From positions 1 through 48,843 of the forward strand of contig NTJS01000010.1 of assembly GCA_002457155.1 (NCBI GenBank): a stretch of 48,843 nucleotides of DNA, in the 5' to 3' direction. Positions 25,977 to 34,112 of this stretch are shown here, in pieces (the first letter of the stretch is position 1; every line of letters starts with the position of its first letter). This DNA is from Marine Group II euryarchaeote MED-G35. Its GTDB lineage: Archaea > Thermoplasmatota > Poseidoniia > Poseidoniales > Thalassarchaeaceae. A program made the position numbers and the translations under genes. Under the pieces are notes generated by a model, which had not been told where the DNA came from, did not search any database, and saw nothing but the letters and a program-made list of their open reading frames with translations.

Positions 25977-26213
25977 ATGGTCGGGCTTAGTGAGATTTTG
26001 GCTACATTCGTAATGATCGCAATTTCAGGTTATTTGGTGTGGACCCTTCTAGGAATCAGGCAACGAAGAATGAAATTTGCTGCAGAAGGTGGAGACGATT
26101 ACAGCGGGGGGGCCATGGAGCCAGAGGCCCTTTCAAATCCCGACGAAGAAGCCTTGGAAGACATGGACAATTTATTGGAACAGGCCGGATTCACTATGCC
26201 CGAGGAAGAATAG
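25977..26213 (+). CDS. Small single-span membrane protein with acidic tail
   Basis: A 78-residue protein of unknown function. Residues about 7-27 form one hydrophobic helix (ILATFVMIAISGYLVWTLLG), followed by a basic IRQRRMKF stretch that should face the cytoplasm. An acidic tail (LEDMDNLLEQAGF) follows and could form a short amphipathic helix. It lies 24 bases after tiaS in the same direction and is probably co-transcribed. Composition and the positive-inside pattern look like a real gene, but I recognise no family. Confidence 0.6.
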   Translation: MVGLSEILATFVMIAISGYLVWTLLGIRQRRMKFAAEGGDDYSGGAMEPEALSNPDEEALEDMDNLLEQAGFTMPEEE

Positions 26214-26266
26214 TCAGTAAGGATAATCCCCCATAGTGTCCTGCGAGTAATGTGCCAAAGGGAGTT

Positions 26267-26470
26267 ATGACCTCTGAGAGGATACCTCGTCGCCCACCTC
26301 CCGACTTTCACGAATCCGAGGCTTCTGTCATTGGAGGGGTAATTGAGGACGGATTCCTCAGTGTTGCACTGGATGATGCGAACCAGTATGGCCCACATGC
26401 GATGATAATGCTACTGTTCGCTGTGGCATCGGTTACGGCTATTCTTCTGCTGATAACTTCACTTTTCTGA
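26267..26470 (+). CDS. Small C-terminally anchored membrane protein
   Basis: A 67-residue protein of unknown function. The first 45 residues are polar (RIPRRPPPDFHES, then SVIGGVIEDGFLSVALDD). Residues about 47-65 are a hydrophobic helix (MIMLLFAVASVTAILLLITS) that ends the protein, so it should be tail-anchored. The ATG at 26267 is preceded by AAAGGGAG, a good ribosome binding site; an upstream GTG at 26252 is less likely. The final 12 bases overlap the end of purB on the opposite strand. Confidence 0.55.
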   Translation: MTSERIPRRPPPDFHESEASVIGGVIEDGFLSVALDDANQYGPHAMIMLLFAVASVTAILLLITSLF

Positions 26471-27814
26471 CGATTCTTCTCTTGCAATTTCTATTGCCCT
26501 ATTCACTATCTTGATTGATGAACCAAGATGCGACTCGGGTTCGAATAAATCAGGAATTTCATCTTCATCAAATAGGTCCATTATCGATTCTGAATCTCTG
26601 CAGACGGATTCAAGGTTAGAACCCGTCTCAACTGCAGTCATTGAAGCAGACCTAAGAACCTCATGGGCCATGTCCCTGGGCATTCCGCGATCGACCAATT
26701 CTAGCATGACCTTCTCGGCCATAATCAATCCATTTTGCGACACTATGTTCTCCTTCATCTTAGTCCTATTAACTTCCAAACCGGAAAGAACCCTGTCACA
26801 TTTTACCATTACGTCGTCAAGAAGTATCATCGAATGCGAAAGCGTAAACCTCTCGCTAGAGGAGTTCGCCAAGTCCCTTTCGTGCCATAATAGAGCGTTT
26901 TCGTATGAGGGAATAATCATCGAACGAACGATCCTCGCTAATCCGCATGCATTTTCGGCAGTTATCGGGTTCTTCTTGTGAGCCATAGTGGATGAACCCA
27001 CCTGTTTCTTTGAATCGAACGCCTCTGCAACCTCGCCTATCTCTGTCCTCTGGAGATTCCTAATTTCTTGTAGAATCTTCTCTATGCTAGTCGCAACATT
27101 GGCCATCCATCCGACCCATTCTATGTATCGATCCCTTCCAACCACCTGTGTCGTTGCAATTGGAACTTCCAAACCCAGTTCCCCTAGCACTAAGTCCTGT
27201 AATTCCAGGGCCCTTTCGCCTTGTGCTGCACCGGTGCCGACCGCACCGAGGAATTTTCCTGTGATACACCTGGGTTGGATTTCCCTCAATCTCACCAGAT
27301 GGCGTCTCATTTCATCAATCCAAACTGCAACCTTCAGTCCGAATGTAATAGGAACGGCCGCCTGACCGTGGGTTCTTCCTAGCATCACAGTACTCTTTTC
27401 CCTCTCTGCGATTTCACACAAAGTCTCAATCAGTTTGAGGAGGGATTGATCCTGCAATACAATGCTGTCTTTGATTTGGAGGGCCACTGCCGAGTCAACG
27501 ATATCATTGCTTGTTGCGCCTAGGTGGACGCACCATCCAGCATCACCAGCTGCTTCAGCCATGGCCTTAGTTAGTGCCATTATGTCGTGTTTTGTCTCTG
27601 CCTCGAGCTCATCCACTCTGTCAGCAGTAACAATGCCTGGATCGGCAATCTCAGCAATTGCATCGTAGTCTTCCGGCGAAACTCTACCCATCTTGCTGTG
27701 GGCCCAGATCAACGCCCTCTCGACTTCCAACGAACGGGCATGCCTCCCCTCTCGTGACCAGATTTCCTTGGCAACATCCCTTCCATACCTGTAATCCAAG
27801 GGGGAAACTGGCAT
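26459..27814 (-). CDS. purB: Adenylosuccinate lyase
   Basis: A 451-residue member of the fumarase/aspartase superfamily. It cleaves SAICAR to AICAR and adenylosuccinate to AMP in purine synthesis. The N-terminal SPLDYRYG, catalytic-region HLGATSNDIVDSA, GRTHGQAAVPITFG and the superfamily signature SSTMAHKKNP are all present. The ATG at 27814 fits the family N-terminus (MPVSPLDYRYG); the open frame further upstream would overlap dph6. A 46-base spacer separates it from the upstream dph6, so the two may share a transcript. Confidence 0.95.
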   Translation of the reverse strand: MPVSPLDYRYGRDVAKEIWSREGRHARSLEVERALIWAHSKMGRVSPEDYDAIAEIADPGIVTADRVDELEAETKHDIMALTKAMAEAAGDAGWCVHLGATSNDIVDSAVALQIKDSIVLQDQSLLKLIETLCEIAEREKSTVMLGRTHGQAAVPITFGLKVAVWIDEMRRHLVRLREIQPRCITGKFLGAVGTGAAQGERALELQDLVLGELGLEVPIATTQVVGRDRYIEWVGWMANVATSIEKILQEIRNLQRTEIGEVAEAFDSKKQVGSSTMAHKKNPITAENACGLARIVRSMIIPSYENALLWHERDLANSSSERFTLSHSMILLDDVMVKCDRVLSGLEVNRTKMKENIVSQNGLIMAEKVMLELVDRGMPRDMAHEVLRSASMTAVETGSNLESVCRDSESIMDLFDEDEIPDLFEPESHLGSSIKIVNRAIEIAREESSEK

Positions 27815-27860
27815 AACTACGAGACTTCCGACCGGGGTCTCCTGTTTGAGTATAGCGATT

Positions 27861-28607
27861 TCATGTAAGCCTGCAAGATTTGACTTCCAAGACCCCTCTT
27901 GAGCCACGCCAAATCACCTCTCCATCTAGTAGTATCTTCCTCTTCATGTGAGGTGCGTCAGTTACTATGGTCTCGAACTCCCCCCCCTCTCCATCTAGGT
28001 TGAATCTATATTCTCTAGATGCTTCTTTTAGTATCCTCAAGGACTCCCAATCTAGATTCCTGCCGATCCATCCTGCATCCATTCCCTCGGTTGAAACCGA
28101 GGTGAAGACTACTTCGAATCCATGCTCTACTAGTGACTCCATGTGCTCGACCTGGTCTTTGTGCCAGAGGGGGCAGAACGATCTAACTCCCAGTCTTTCG
28201 CACATCCTCTCAATTCTGGTTTTCTGGTAGTCAGATCTAAGAGCCCCGACTACTAACCCATCGATTTCCAGTTTCCCATTGTGAATCTCGAGATTATCAG
28301 GGACCTCCACCCCCCCTGGCCAAATATCTTCTAGTGGAAAAGAACCATCCGATTTCCCGCACAACGCAATCTCAAGGTCATTAATTTCCCTTTCCTCCTC
28401 GCCGTTAGAAAATACTGGCTTCCACGAGGTTCCAATGGAGGATGCCTGAAGTCCCGCAATCCATGAATTCTGCAACTGGAACATCATCGAGTCTTCGCCT
28501 CTAACCAGTACTGTGACCAGTGAGACAACTTCCCATCCTTGGAGGCTTGCCCACCAAGCAGCATAGGTTGAGTCCTTGCCTCCAGAAGCCAAAATCGCGA
28601 CCCTCAT
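27861..28607 (-). CDS. dph6: Diphthine--ammonia ligase Dph6
   Basis: A 248-residue PP-loop ATPase (ATP pyrophosphatase family). It amidates diphthine on EF-2, the last step of diphthamide synthesis. The PP-loop SGGKDST is at residues 8-14, and the family motif VVGALRSDYQKTRIERMCERL followed by PLWHKDQ lies in the second half (split here for reading: ALRSDYQKTR, ERLGVRSFCPLWHKDQ). The target protein EF-2, with its modifiable histidine, is encoded at 38026-40233. The gene diverges from psmA and has a TATA-like element 26 bases before its ATG. Confidence 0.9.
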   Translation of the reverse strand: MRVAILASGGKDSTYAAWWASLQGWEVVSLVTVLVRGEDSMMFQLQNSWIAGLQASSIGTSWKPVFSNGEEEREINDLEIALCGKSDGSFPLEDIWPGGVEVPDNLEIHNGKLEIDGLVVGALRSDYQKTRIERMCERLGVRSFCPLWHKDQVEHMESLVEHGFEVVFTSVSTEGMDAGWIGRNLDWESLRILKEASREYRFNLDGEGGEFETIVTDAPHMKRKILLDGEVIWRGSRGVLEVKSCRLT

Positions 28608-28630
28608 TCTCCCACCAAACTATTTTGCAC

Positions 28631-28636
28631 ATAATG
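28631..28636 (-). promoter_or_regulatory. TATA-like element for dph6
   Basis: CATTAT on the minus strand, centred about 26 bases before the dph6 ATG at 28607, predicts a leaderless message. Confidence 0.4.
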
Positions 28637-28666
28637 GACGCCCGATTGAGTCTTCCCCCGACCAAG

Positions 28667-28675
28667 ATTGATAAG
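28667..28675 (+). promoter_or_regulatory. TATA-like element for the proteasome-exosome operon
   Basis: ATTGATAAG resembles the boxes before eIF5A (GCTGATAAG) and SBDS (TTATGATAAG). Its centre is about 32 bases before the preferred psmA start at 28704, and it overlaps the extended open frame that begins at 28668. Confidence 0.5.
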
Positions 28676-28703
28676 AGTCCATTATGGCATGGGGTCGATA
28701 GTG

Positions 28704-29414
28704 ATGCAGCCAAGCGGACGAGGATACGACCATGGAGTCTCTACTTTTTCCCCCGACGGACGTCTGTACCAGGTAGAATATGCCCGTGAATCAGTAAAAA
28801 GAGGGACAACTACTGTGGGTTTGGTCTACAAGGATGGCGTTGTACTAATTGTCGATAAGAGGGTTCAGAGCAAGCTAGTAATTACAGACTCAATTGAGAA
28901 GATGTACCAGATAGACAATCACGTCGGAATCACGACATCCGGACTGGTTGCAGATGCACGCCAGTTAGTTGACAGGGCAAGAGTGCAGTGCCAGGTAAAT
29001 CGAATGACTTACGGAGACAACATCCCCGTCTCCACATTGGTCAAGAAGATGTGCGACTATAAGCAGTCATTCACCCAGTATGGCGGTGCAAGGCCATTTG
29101 GGACAGCACTTCTAATCGCAGGCTTCGACGATGACGGGGCCCATTTGTTCGAAACAGACCCTTCGGGTGCCTACCAGTCATACAATGCCGGTGCAATCGG
29201 TCGCGGAAAGGCCACTGCTATCGACTACTTCGAGGCAAAGTGGAAGAGTGGGCTAACTCAGAACGCTGCAATCAAGATGGGACTGGAGTCTCTCCGTGAG
29301 TCTCTCGAAGAAGATCTGAACCCAGAAACCGTTGAGATTGGTTGTGTGGATAAGGATGGCTATGAAAAACTAGGAAGAGAAGCAACTCTGAAGCATCTCG
29401 GCAAACTGTCTTGA
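28704..29414 (+). CDS. psmA: Proteasome subunit alpha
   Basis: A 236-residue alpha subunit that forms the outer gate rings of the 20S proteasome. The N-terminus MQPSGRGYDHGVSTFSPDG aligns with the Thermoplasma subunit (MQQGQMAYDRAITVFSPDG), which fixes the start at the ATG at 28704 rather than 28689 or the frame start. The family signature continues as RLYQVEYARESVKRG; SGLVADARQLVDRAR and QYGGARPFG are also conserved. It heads the conserved archaeal cluster of SBDS, exosome, L37Ae, Pcc1 and prefoldin genes. The beta subunit is not in the window. Confidence 0.96.
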   Translation: MQPSGRGYDHGVSTFSPDGRLYQVEYARESVKRGTTTVGLVYKDGVVLIVDKRVQSKLVITDSIEKMYQIDNHVGITTSGLVADARQLVDRARVQCQVNRMTYGDNIPVSTLVKKMCDYKQSFTQYGGARPFGTALLIAGFDDDGAHLFETDPSGAYQSYNAGAIGRGKATAIDYFEAKWKSGLTQNAAIKMGLESLRESLEEDLNPETVEIGCVDKDGYEKLGREATLKHLGKLS

Positions 29415-29420
29415 ACCCCA

Positions 29421-29430
29421 TTATGATAAG
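29421..29430 (+). promoter_or_regulatory. TATA-like element for SBDS
   Basis: TTATGATAAG is centred 26 bases before the SBDS ATG at 29452, in the 37-base gap after psmA. It suggests an internal promoter within the superoperon and a leaderless message. Confidence 0.45.
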
Positions 29431-29451
29431 CCAAATGCCATATCGGCAGTC

Positions 29452-30141
29452 ATGGTAAGTCTGGATGATGCCGTTCTGGCCCGCCTTGAGAAGGGAGGCA
29501 GTAGATACGAAATCCTCGTCGATCCCGAATTGGTTGATATCTGGAAAGAAGATAACAACTCAGTCGAACTAGGGGAACTTCTCGCAATCGAAGAGATTTG
29601 GTCAGATGCCCGAGCCGGGGAGAGGCCAACAGGAGAAGCTCTTGAGAAGGCCTTCGGAACGACTGAGATTCTTTCCTGCGCCAGAATAATTCTGGACAAG
29701 GGGGGCATTCAACTCACCACCGCCCAAAGAAAGAAGATGGTCGAAGCGAAAAAGCTTCAGATAATCAATGAAATAGCCAGTACCGCTACAGACCCTAAGA
29801 CAAAACTGCCCCATCCTAGGACTAGAATAGAAAATGCACTTGATGAGATCCGATTCTCGATCGATCCCTTCAAGTCTGTAGAAAGTCAGGTTGCAAATGC
29901 CGTTTCTGAACTCCGCCCAGTCATCCCTCTCCAATTCATTACGATCCGTCTCGCATTCATGGTCCAAGGAAAGGACTACGGGGGTGTGAGCCAAATGCTT
30001 AGGGATTCGATTCAGAAGGAAGAATGGACGAGTGATGGAAATTGGGTATGCGTCGTTTCAGTTCCAGGGGGGATGAAGAACGATATTATCGACAAAGTTG
30101 CTTCTAGGTCTTCTGATGTTGAAGTAAGGGAATTAGACTGA
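29452..30141 (+). CDS. Ribosome maturation protein SBDS (Sdo1)
   Basis: A 229-residue SBDS ortholog of usual archaeal length. It works with an EF-2-like GTPase in maturation of the large ribosomal subunit. The N-terminal FYSH domain includes RLEKGGSRYEILVDP and the helical middle domain contains RIENALDEIRFSIDP. The C-terminal ferredoxin-like domain follows from PLQFITIRLAFMV to the end. Its position between the proteasome alpha and exosome genes is a conserved archaeal arrangement. Confidence 0.95.
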   Translation: MVSLDDAVLARLEKGGSRYEILVDPELVDIWKEDNNSVELGELLAIEEIWSDARAGERPTGEALEKAFGTTEILSCARIILDKGGIQLTTAQRKKMVEAKKLQIINEIASTATDPKTKLPHPRTRIENALDEIRFSIDPFKSVESQVANAVSELRPVIPLQFITIRLAFMVQGKDYGGVSQMLRDSIQKEEWTSDGNWVCVVSVPGGMKNDIIDKVASRSSDVEVRELD

Positions 30142-30167
30142 TTCTACCAATATCGCCAGCATCAACG

Positions 30168-30176
30168 GTTATGAAC
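30168..30176 (+). promoter_or_regulatory. TATA-like element for rrp4
   Basis: GTTATGAAC is centred 32 bases before the ATG at 30204. The upstream candidate start codon at 30171 lies inside this element, which favours the downstream start. Confidence 0.4.
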
Positions 30177-30203
30177 AGTGGGCCGGTCGCGCGGCCCGAT
30201 AAC

Positions 30204-30869
30204 ATGGCAAAAAAGAATGGCGCGGCGGGGCCGCGAGGAAATATTCGAGGGCAAACCCTCGTAGTGCCCGGGGAAGACCTAGGCGATTCAGGAGATTTTG
30301 AGGCAGGACATGGTGTAATGGCCATCTCTGGGCGCCTCAAGGCAGTAAAGCAAGGAAGACTAAGGGAAAAGGGAGGGTCAATCTCGGTTGACCCTACTCA
30401 CACTAGATACATCCCTAGGCCAGGAGACCTGGTGATTGGATATATCGAGGGTTGCACTAATAACCTCTGGTTCATTGAATTAGGAGCACCGTTTAACGCA
30501 ATCCTCCCAATGAGCCTTGGCCCGGGAAAGGTTGACTTCGGCGGGACCAGGTCAGTAATGGACATCGGAGATGCGGTCCTTTGCAGAATACAAGAAGTAG
30601 AGGAGACACACTCAAGCGTAGTCACGATGAAAGGAATGGGGCTACGGAAGATCAGGTCCGGGGTAATCGAAGAGATTGACCCCCACCTTCTCGGCAGACT
30701 AATCGGAAAGGGCGGAGAGTCATTAAGAAGGCTGAAAGCAGAAACAGAGTGCCGAATAGTCGTGGCAGACAATGGCCGGATGTGGATTGACGGCGAACTT
30801 GATGGAATTCTAGATGTACGAAACAAACTTTCAGCAATTTCTGAGAGAAACAGCGGGGGTGAGGACTGA
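30204..30869 (+). CDS. rrp4: Exosome RNA-binding subunit Rrp4
   Basis: A 221-residue cap protein of the archaeal exosome that guides RNA into the Rrp41-Rrp42 ring. Domains in order: N-terminal domain with RGQTLVVPGEDL, S1 domain (RPGDLVIGYIEGC to CRIQEVEE), and KH domain with LLGRLIGKGGES and IVVADNGRMWIDG. The ATG at 30204 gives MAKKNGAAGPRG; an earlier in-frame ATG at 30171 lies in a probable TATA element. The stop TGA overlaps the rrp41 ATG by one base. Confidence 0.95.
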   Translation: MAKKNGAAGPRGNIRGQTLVVPGEDLGDSGDFEAGHGVMAISGRLKAVKQGRLREKGGSISVDPTHTRYIPRPGDLVIGYIEGCTNNLWFIELGAPFNAILPMSLGPGKVDFGGTRSVMDIGDAVLCRIQEVEETHSSVVTMKGMGLRKIRSGVIEEIDPHLLGRLIGKGGESLRRLKAETECRIVVADNGRMWIDGELDGILDVRNKLSAISERNSGGED

Positions 30870-31588
30870 TGGGTGGTTACGGAGACGTGCAAATGATCGA
30901 TGAGAACGGCCTACGCATGGATGGCCGCTCACCAGGCGACATTAGAGACATCACAATCGAGACGGGAGTCATTCCCGTGGCAGACGGGTCATGCAGGATG
31001 ACTTGGGGCACAAACGAGGCGATTGTAGCTGTTTATGGCCCTATGGAAGCACATCCTCGAAAGATTCAGAGGCAGGACAGGGCGGTTCTAGACGTGGCAT
31101 ACAACATGGCGCCGTTCTCTACTACCGATAGGATGCGTCCAGGTTTCAATCGTCGAAGCAGAGAGATTAGCAAGGTTACAAAGGATGCTCTTGAAAGTGT
31201 AGTTCTGCTAGAACTATATCCTCGCTCGAAGATTCGAGTAACTATTGAGATCGTGTCAGCAGAGGCCGGAACACGGTGTGTCGGGCTAACCGCCGCTTCG
31301 GTGGCCTTAGCAGATGCAGGAATTCCAATGACTGATTTGGTTGTCAGTGTTGCTAGCGGGAAGATCAATGACGTTGTAGTTTGTGACTTGAACAAAGAAG
31401 AAGACAACTACGGCGAAGCAGACTTGCCTATGGGAATAATGCCAAATTCTGGAGAACTTGTCTTCTTGCAGATGGATGGGAACCTCTCCCAAGAAGAATT
31501 CAAGCAGGCGTGGAAGTATAACATGGACGCCGCCCAAGTCGTCCATGGGATGATGGTCGAGGCACTGAAAGGGGGCGGTCCACAATGA
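30869..31588 (+). CDS. rrp41: Exosome catalytic subunit Rrp41
   Basis: A 239-residue RNase PH-fold protein that carries the phosphorolytic active site of the archaeal exosome and degrades RNA 3' to 5'. It shows RMDGRSPGDIRDI at the N-terminus, the phosphate-binding AEAGTRCVGLTAASVALADAG region (read as AEAGTRC and TAASVALADAG), and the catalytic acidic stretch DLNKEEDNYGEADLP. The start overlaps the rrp4 stop and the end overlaps the rrp42 ATG, so all three are translationally coupled. Confidence 0.96.
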   Translation: MGGYGDVQMIDENGLRMDGRSPGDIRDITIETGVIPVADGSCRMTWGTNEAIVAVYGPMEAHPRKIQRQDRAVLDVAYNMAPFSTTDRMRPGFNRRSREISKVTKDALESVVLLELYPRSKIRVTIEIVSAEAGTRCVGLTAASVALADAGIPMTDLVVSVASGKINDVVVCDLNKEEDNYGEADLPMGIMPNSGELVFLQMDGNLSQEEFKQAWKYNMDAAQVVHGMMVEALKGGGPQ

Positions 31589-32364
31589 CCATTCCAATAG
31601 TTCCGAAACTGCTGCGGGCCCATCTTTCCGAACTCGCTGTAAATGATGCCAGGATAGATGGAAGATCACAGTGGGGAGGGAGAAATCTCGAGATTGCGCA
31701 TTCTGTTTTGCCTAGGGCCGAGGGGTCAGCCAGAGTGAGAATGGGAGACACAATAGTTCTCGCTGGAGTAAAGTTCCAGATTATGCAGCCTTACCCGGAC
31801 AGACCAAATCAGGGCGGTTTGATGTGTTCCGCCGACGTCCGCCCAATTGCAGGACGCAATTGGGAAGCCGGACCACCCAGTCCCGAGGCAATCGAGCTCG
31901 GCAGGGTAGTAGATAGGGGAATTAGAGAATCTGGTTGTATCGATGTCGACTCTCTTTGCATAATCCCCGGAGAGAAGGCATGGCAGGTAATCCTAGATCT
32001 CTTCGCAGTATCTGATGATGGAAATCTATTCGACGCCTTTGCTCTAGCCGGGATAGCTGCTCTCAGGAACGCCATCGTTCCTGCGGAGCGTTTTGAGGTA
32101 GGCGAAGATTACGCTCTACCAGTCTCAAAGACTCCAATAATGTGCTCATACCACAAGGTTGGCGGTCGTTTTGTCTACGATGCCTGTTCAAGGGAGGAAC
32201 TAGGGGGGGATGAGAGAATCCACATCACCCTTGGTGACGACGATAACGTCCACTCGCTTCAGAAGGGTCTAAAGGGAATTTTCTCAACGGAGGAATTCGA
32301 AGAAATCATGACAAATGCCCAAGAAAGGACCAAGGAACTCAGAAAAATTGTAGATTCGATGTAG
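31585..32364 (+). CDS. rrp42: Exosome subunit Rrp42
   Basis: A 259-residue RNase PH-fold protein, the inactive partner that alternates with Rrp41 in the hexameric ring and helps form its active site. Visible features are RIDGRSQWGGRNLEI, EAIELGRVVDRGIRES and the IIPGEKAWQVILDLFAVSDD segment. The active-site acidic stretch present in Rrp41 is lacking. The ATGA overlap with rrp41 shows coupling. The gene for L37Ae starts eight bases after the stop. Confidence 0.95.
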   Translation: MTIPIVPKLLRAHLSELAVNDARIDGRSQWGGRNLEIAHSVLPRAEGSARVRMGDTIVLAGVKFQIMQPYPDRPNQGGLMCSADVRPIAGRNWEAGPPSPEAIELGRVVDRGIRESGCIDVDSLCIIPGEKAWQVILDLFAVSDDGNLFDAFALAGIAALRNAIVPAERFEVGEDYALPVSKTPIMCSYHKVGGRFVYDACSREELGGDERIHITLGDDDNVHSLQKGLKGIFSTEEFEEIMTNAQERTKELRKIVDSM

Positions 32365-32372
32365 GTGCAAAA

Positions 32373-32741
32373 ATGGCTAAGAGAACACAGAAGGCGGGTG
32401 CAACAGCAAGATTTGGTGCTAGGTACGGCGTAAGCGTAAGGAGAAGAGCTGGGTCTGCACTTGCGAAGAAATCAAGGAAATACACTTGCCCAAGTTGTCA
32501 CTACCCGAAGGTTAGGAGAAAGGCAGCAGGAATATGGGAATGTAGGAAGTGTGACCACACATTCTCTGGTGGTGTCTGGGAGCCTTACACAAGGGCCAGT
32601 GACGCCAATAAGAGGATAGTCAGAAGATCCATGGAAGGGGCCACTGCAACTGATATGACGGTAATCGCTCAACAGGCGGCACTAGACTTCGAGAGAAAAC
32701 TTTCCGAGAGAGATTCAGATGCAGCAACAGAAGAGGAATGA
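32373..32741 (+). CDS. rpl37ae: Large-subunit ribosomal protein L37Ae (eL43)
   Basis: A 122-residue ribosomal protein, longer than the usual 70-95 because of an acidic C-terminal tail (about residues 85-122, ending SDAATEEE). The C4 zinc ribbon CPSCHYPKVRRKAAGIWECRKC occupies residues 39-60 with Cys pairs at 39/42 and 57/60. N-terminal RFGARYGVSVRRR is typical. The tail overlaps the start of pcc1 by 23 bases. Confidence 0.94.
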   Translation: MAKRTQKAGATARFGARYGVSVRRRAGSALAKKSRKYTCPSCHYPKVRRKAAGIWECRKCDHTFSGGVWEPYTRASDANKRIVRRSMEGATATDMTVIAQQAALDFERKLSERDSDAATEEE

Positions 32742-32955
32742 CTCAGTTTCACTGGAATTGCTATTGGAGCACAGCGATTCCGGACCACTCTCCTCATCTC
32801 TAATTACAGAGACCGAATTCACTCATGATGGTGACGAGATTTCAGTAATACTTGAGGCAAACACCTTCAGTGATATCCGGGCAATATGGAACTCGATAAT
32901 GAGAGCATTAATTGCTTCCGAGCAATCACTCGTAGCAACGGATGGGGGTGAATAG
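32719..32955 (+). CDS. pcc1: KEOPS complex subunit Pcc1
   Basis: A 78-residue small protein of Pcc1 size and fold pattern: an acidic N-terminus, two beta-hairpins, then FSDIRAIWNSIMRALIASEQSL near the C-terminus (conserved helix with the pattern of arginines and the AxxN/S turn). Pcc1 dimerises and binds Kae1 in the complex that makes threonylcarbamoyladenosine in tRNA. Sequence alone is weak, but the place between L37Ae and prefoldin beta is the standard archaeal position of pcc1. It overlaps both neighbours. Confidence 0.8.
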   Translation: MQQQKRNDSVSLELLLEHSDSGPLSSSLITETEFTHDGDEISVILEANTFSDIRAIWNSIMRALIASEQSLVATDGGE

Positions 32956-33277
32956 AATCAGCGAGGAAGTTTCAGCCGAAGAAATACAGTCTATAGCAAG
33001 AGAATTGCAGATTCTGAGGAATCAGATTCAAACAATCTCCTCACAGTCTTCAGAGTATGGAATTACCGTAGAAGCCCTATCCAAGCAAGACCCCGAGAGA
33101 CCTGTCTTCCGTTCCTTAGGGAACATTCTCCTTGAGGTCAGCGATAGAGACTCATTGGAATCAGAGTTGAAGGAAGCCAAAGAAGCACTGAACGAGCATC
33201 TTGGCAGACTCGTCGAGAGGGAAGAAAGCATCCGTAAAAAGTACGAAGAAATGGCTGAGAGCTTCGAGAGGGCGTGA
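32942..33277 (+). CDS. pfdB: Prefoldin subunit beta
   Basis: A 111-residue, almost fully coiled-coil protein. Prefoldin is a jellyfish-shaped chaperone that hands unfolded proteins to the thermosome. Two long helices (about residues 8-50 and 75-111) flank the beta-hairpin segment containing PVFRSLGNILLEV. It sits at the end of the conserved exosome cluster and overlaps pcc1 by 14 bases. Confidence 0.93.
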   Translation: MGVNRISEEVSAEEIQSIARELQILRNQIQTISSQSSEYGITVEALSKQDPERPVFRSLGNILLEVSDRDSLESELKEAKEALNEHLGRLVEREESIRKKYEEMAESFERA

Positions 33278-33284
33278 ACATTGG

Positions 33285-34112
33285 ATGAGCAAAGAAACCG
33301 CTCCCATAGAAAAAACAACATCAGACTCACTACTTTTCCAGACATTATTGTCTGAAGGCAATACCGAGAAGGCTTTGATCCTCAGTGAAAAGATCCTGGA
33401 ACGATCAAGGAATCTCGGAGATAGGGATTTTGAGTCAGAGGCTTGGATTAGGATGGAAAGAGCACTCTTGGGGGCAATCGCCCCAGAGAACGTTGGCAAC
33501 GAGCTACGTTGGTGCGTCGATAGACTTGCCTCCGTTAACCCGGGCTCGCCTCTGCACGGGCTCGCTCTGTTGAATCTCGCATCTTGGCATCGAAATTCCA
33601 ACGAGCGGATGATGGCGCTCGTAACCCTCGCAGACATTTCCTCGGATGCAGGCCACCCTGTAGATTTGATTGGGCTCTCGCGCCTAGAGTCAGGGAGGAT
33701 ACTCGCCTCGATCGGTGATCTCGAACCTGCAATGAGGCACCTCTGGATGGCAATGAGGGGGCTCTCATCAGACATGCCCGCCGAGGCAGTGGTATGTGCT
33801 ATGGAATGGCTAGACATGGCATTGGACGATATCGATCCTAATTCACCAACCATGGATGAACGGATAGTCGATGCAAGACCCAGGGAAACCCCGGGGATGA
33901 CAACAACTCCATCAAATCCTTCAGACATCAAGGAGTCAGTGGAGATAATACTCTCAAACGCACTAAAGGACGTCTCAGGATTGAAGAGAGATGACCTAGG
34001 ATTGGTCTTGGATGCTAGCGAAACCTTGGAAGAAACACAATGGAGGGAAGCAATAGAAGAAAGGCGAAGTGAGATTCAAGACCCAAGGCTGATCGATGTG
34101 CTCCAATCATGA
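33285..34112 (+). CDS. TPR-like helical repeat protein of unknown function
   Basis: A 275-residue soluble protein, mostly helical. Residues about 20-190 look like tetratricopeptide-type helix pairs (FQTLLSEGNTEKALILSEKI; HGLALLNLASWHRNSNERMM; SGRILASIGDLEPAMRHLW), so it probably binds other proteins. The C-terminal quarter is acidic. It begins seven bases after prefoldin beta and so extends the superoperon. The ATG at 33285 is chosen because an earlier in-frame start would run deep into the prefoldin gene. Its 3' end is antisense to the Nudix gene for 37 bases. I cannot name a family. Confidence 0.65.
   Translation: MSKETAPIEKTTSDSLLFQTLLSEGNTEKALILSEKILERSRNLGDRDFESEAWIRMERALLGAIAPENVGNELRWCVDRLASVNPGSPLHGLALLNLASWHRNSNERMMALVTLADISSDAGHPVDLIGLSRLESGRILASIGDLEPAMRHLWMAMRGLSSDMPAEAVVCAMEWLDMALDDIDPNSPTMDERIVDARPRETPGMTTTPSNPSDIKESVEIILSNALKDVSGLKRDDLGLVLDASETLEETQWREAIEERRSEIQDPRLIDVLQS

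Noticed and set aside
27815-27907. Upstream extension of purB
   Set aside because: It would overlap the end of dph6, and the family N-terminus begins at the ATG at 27814.
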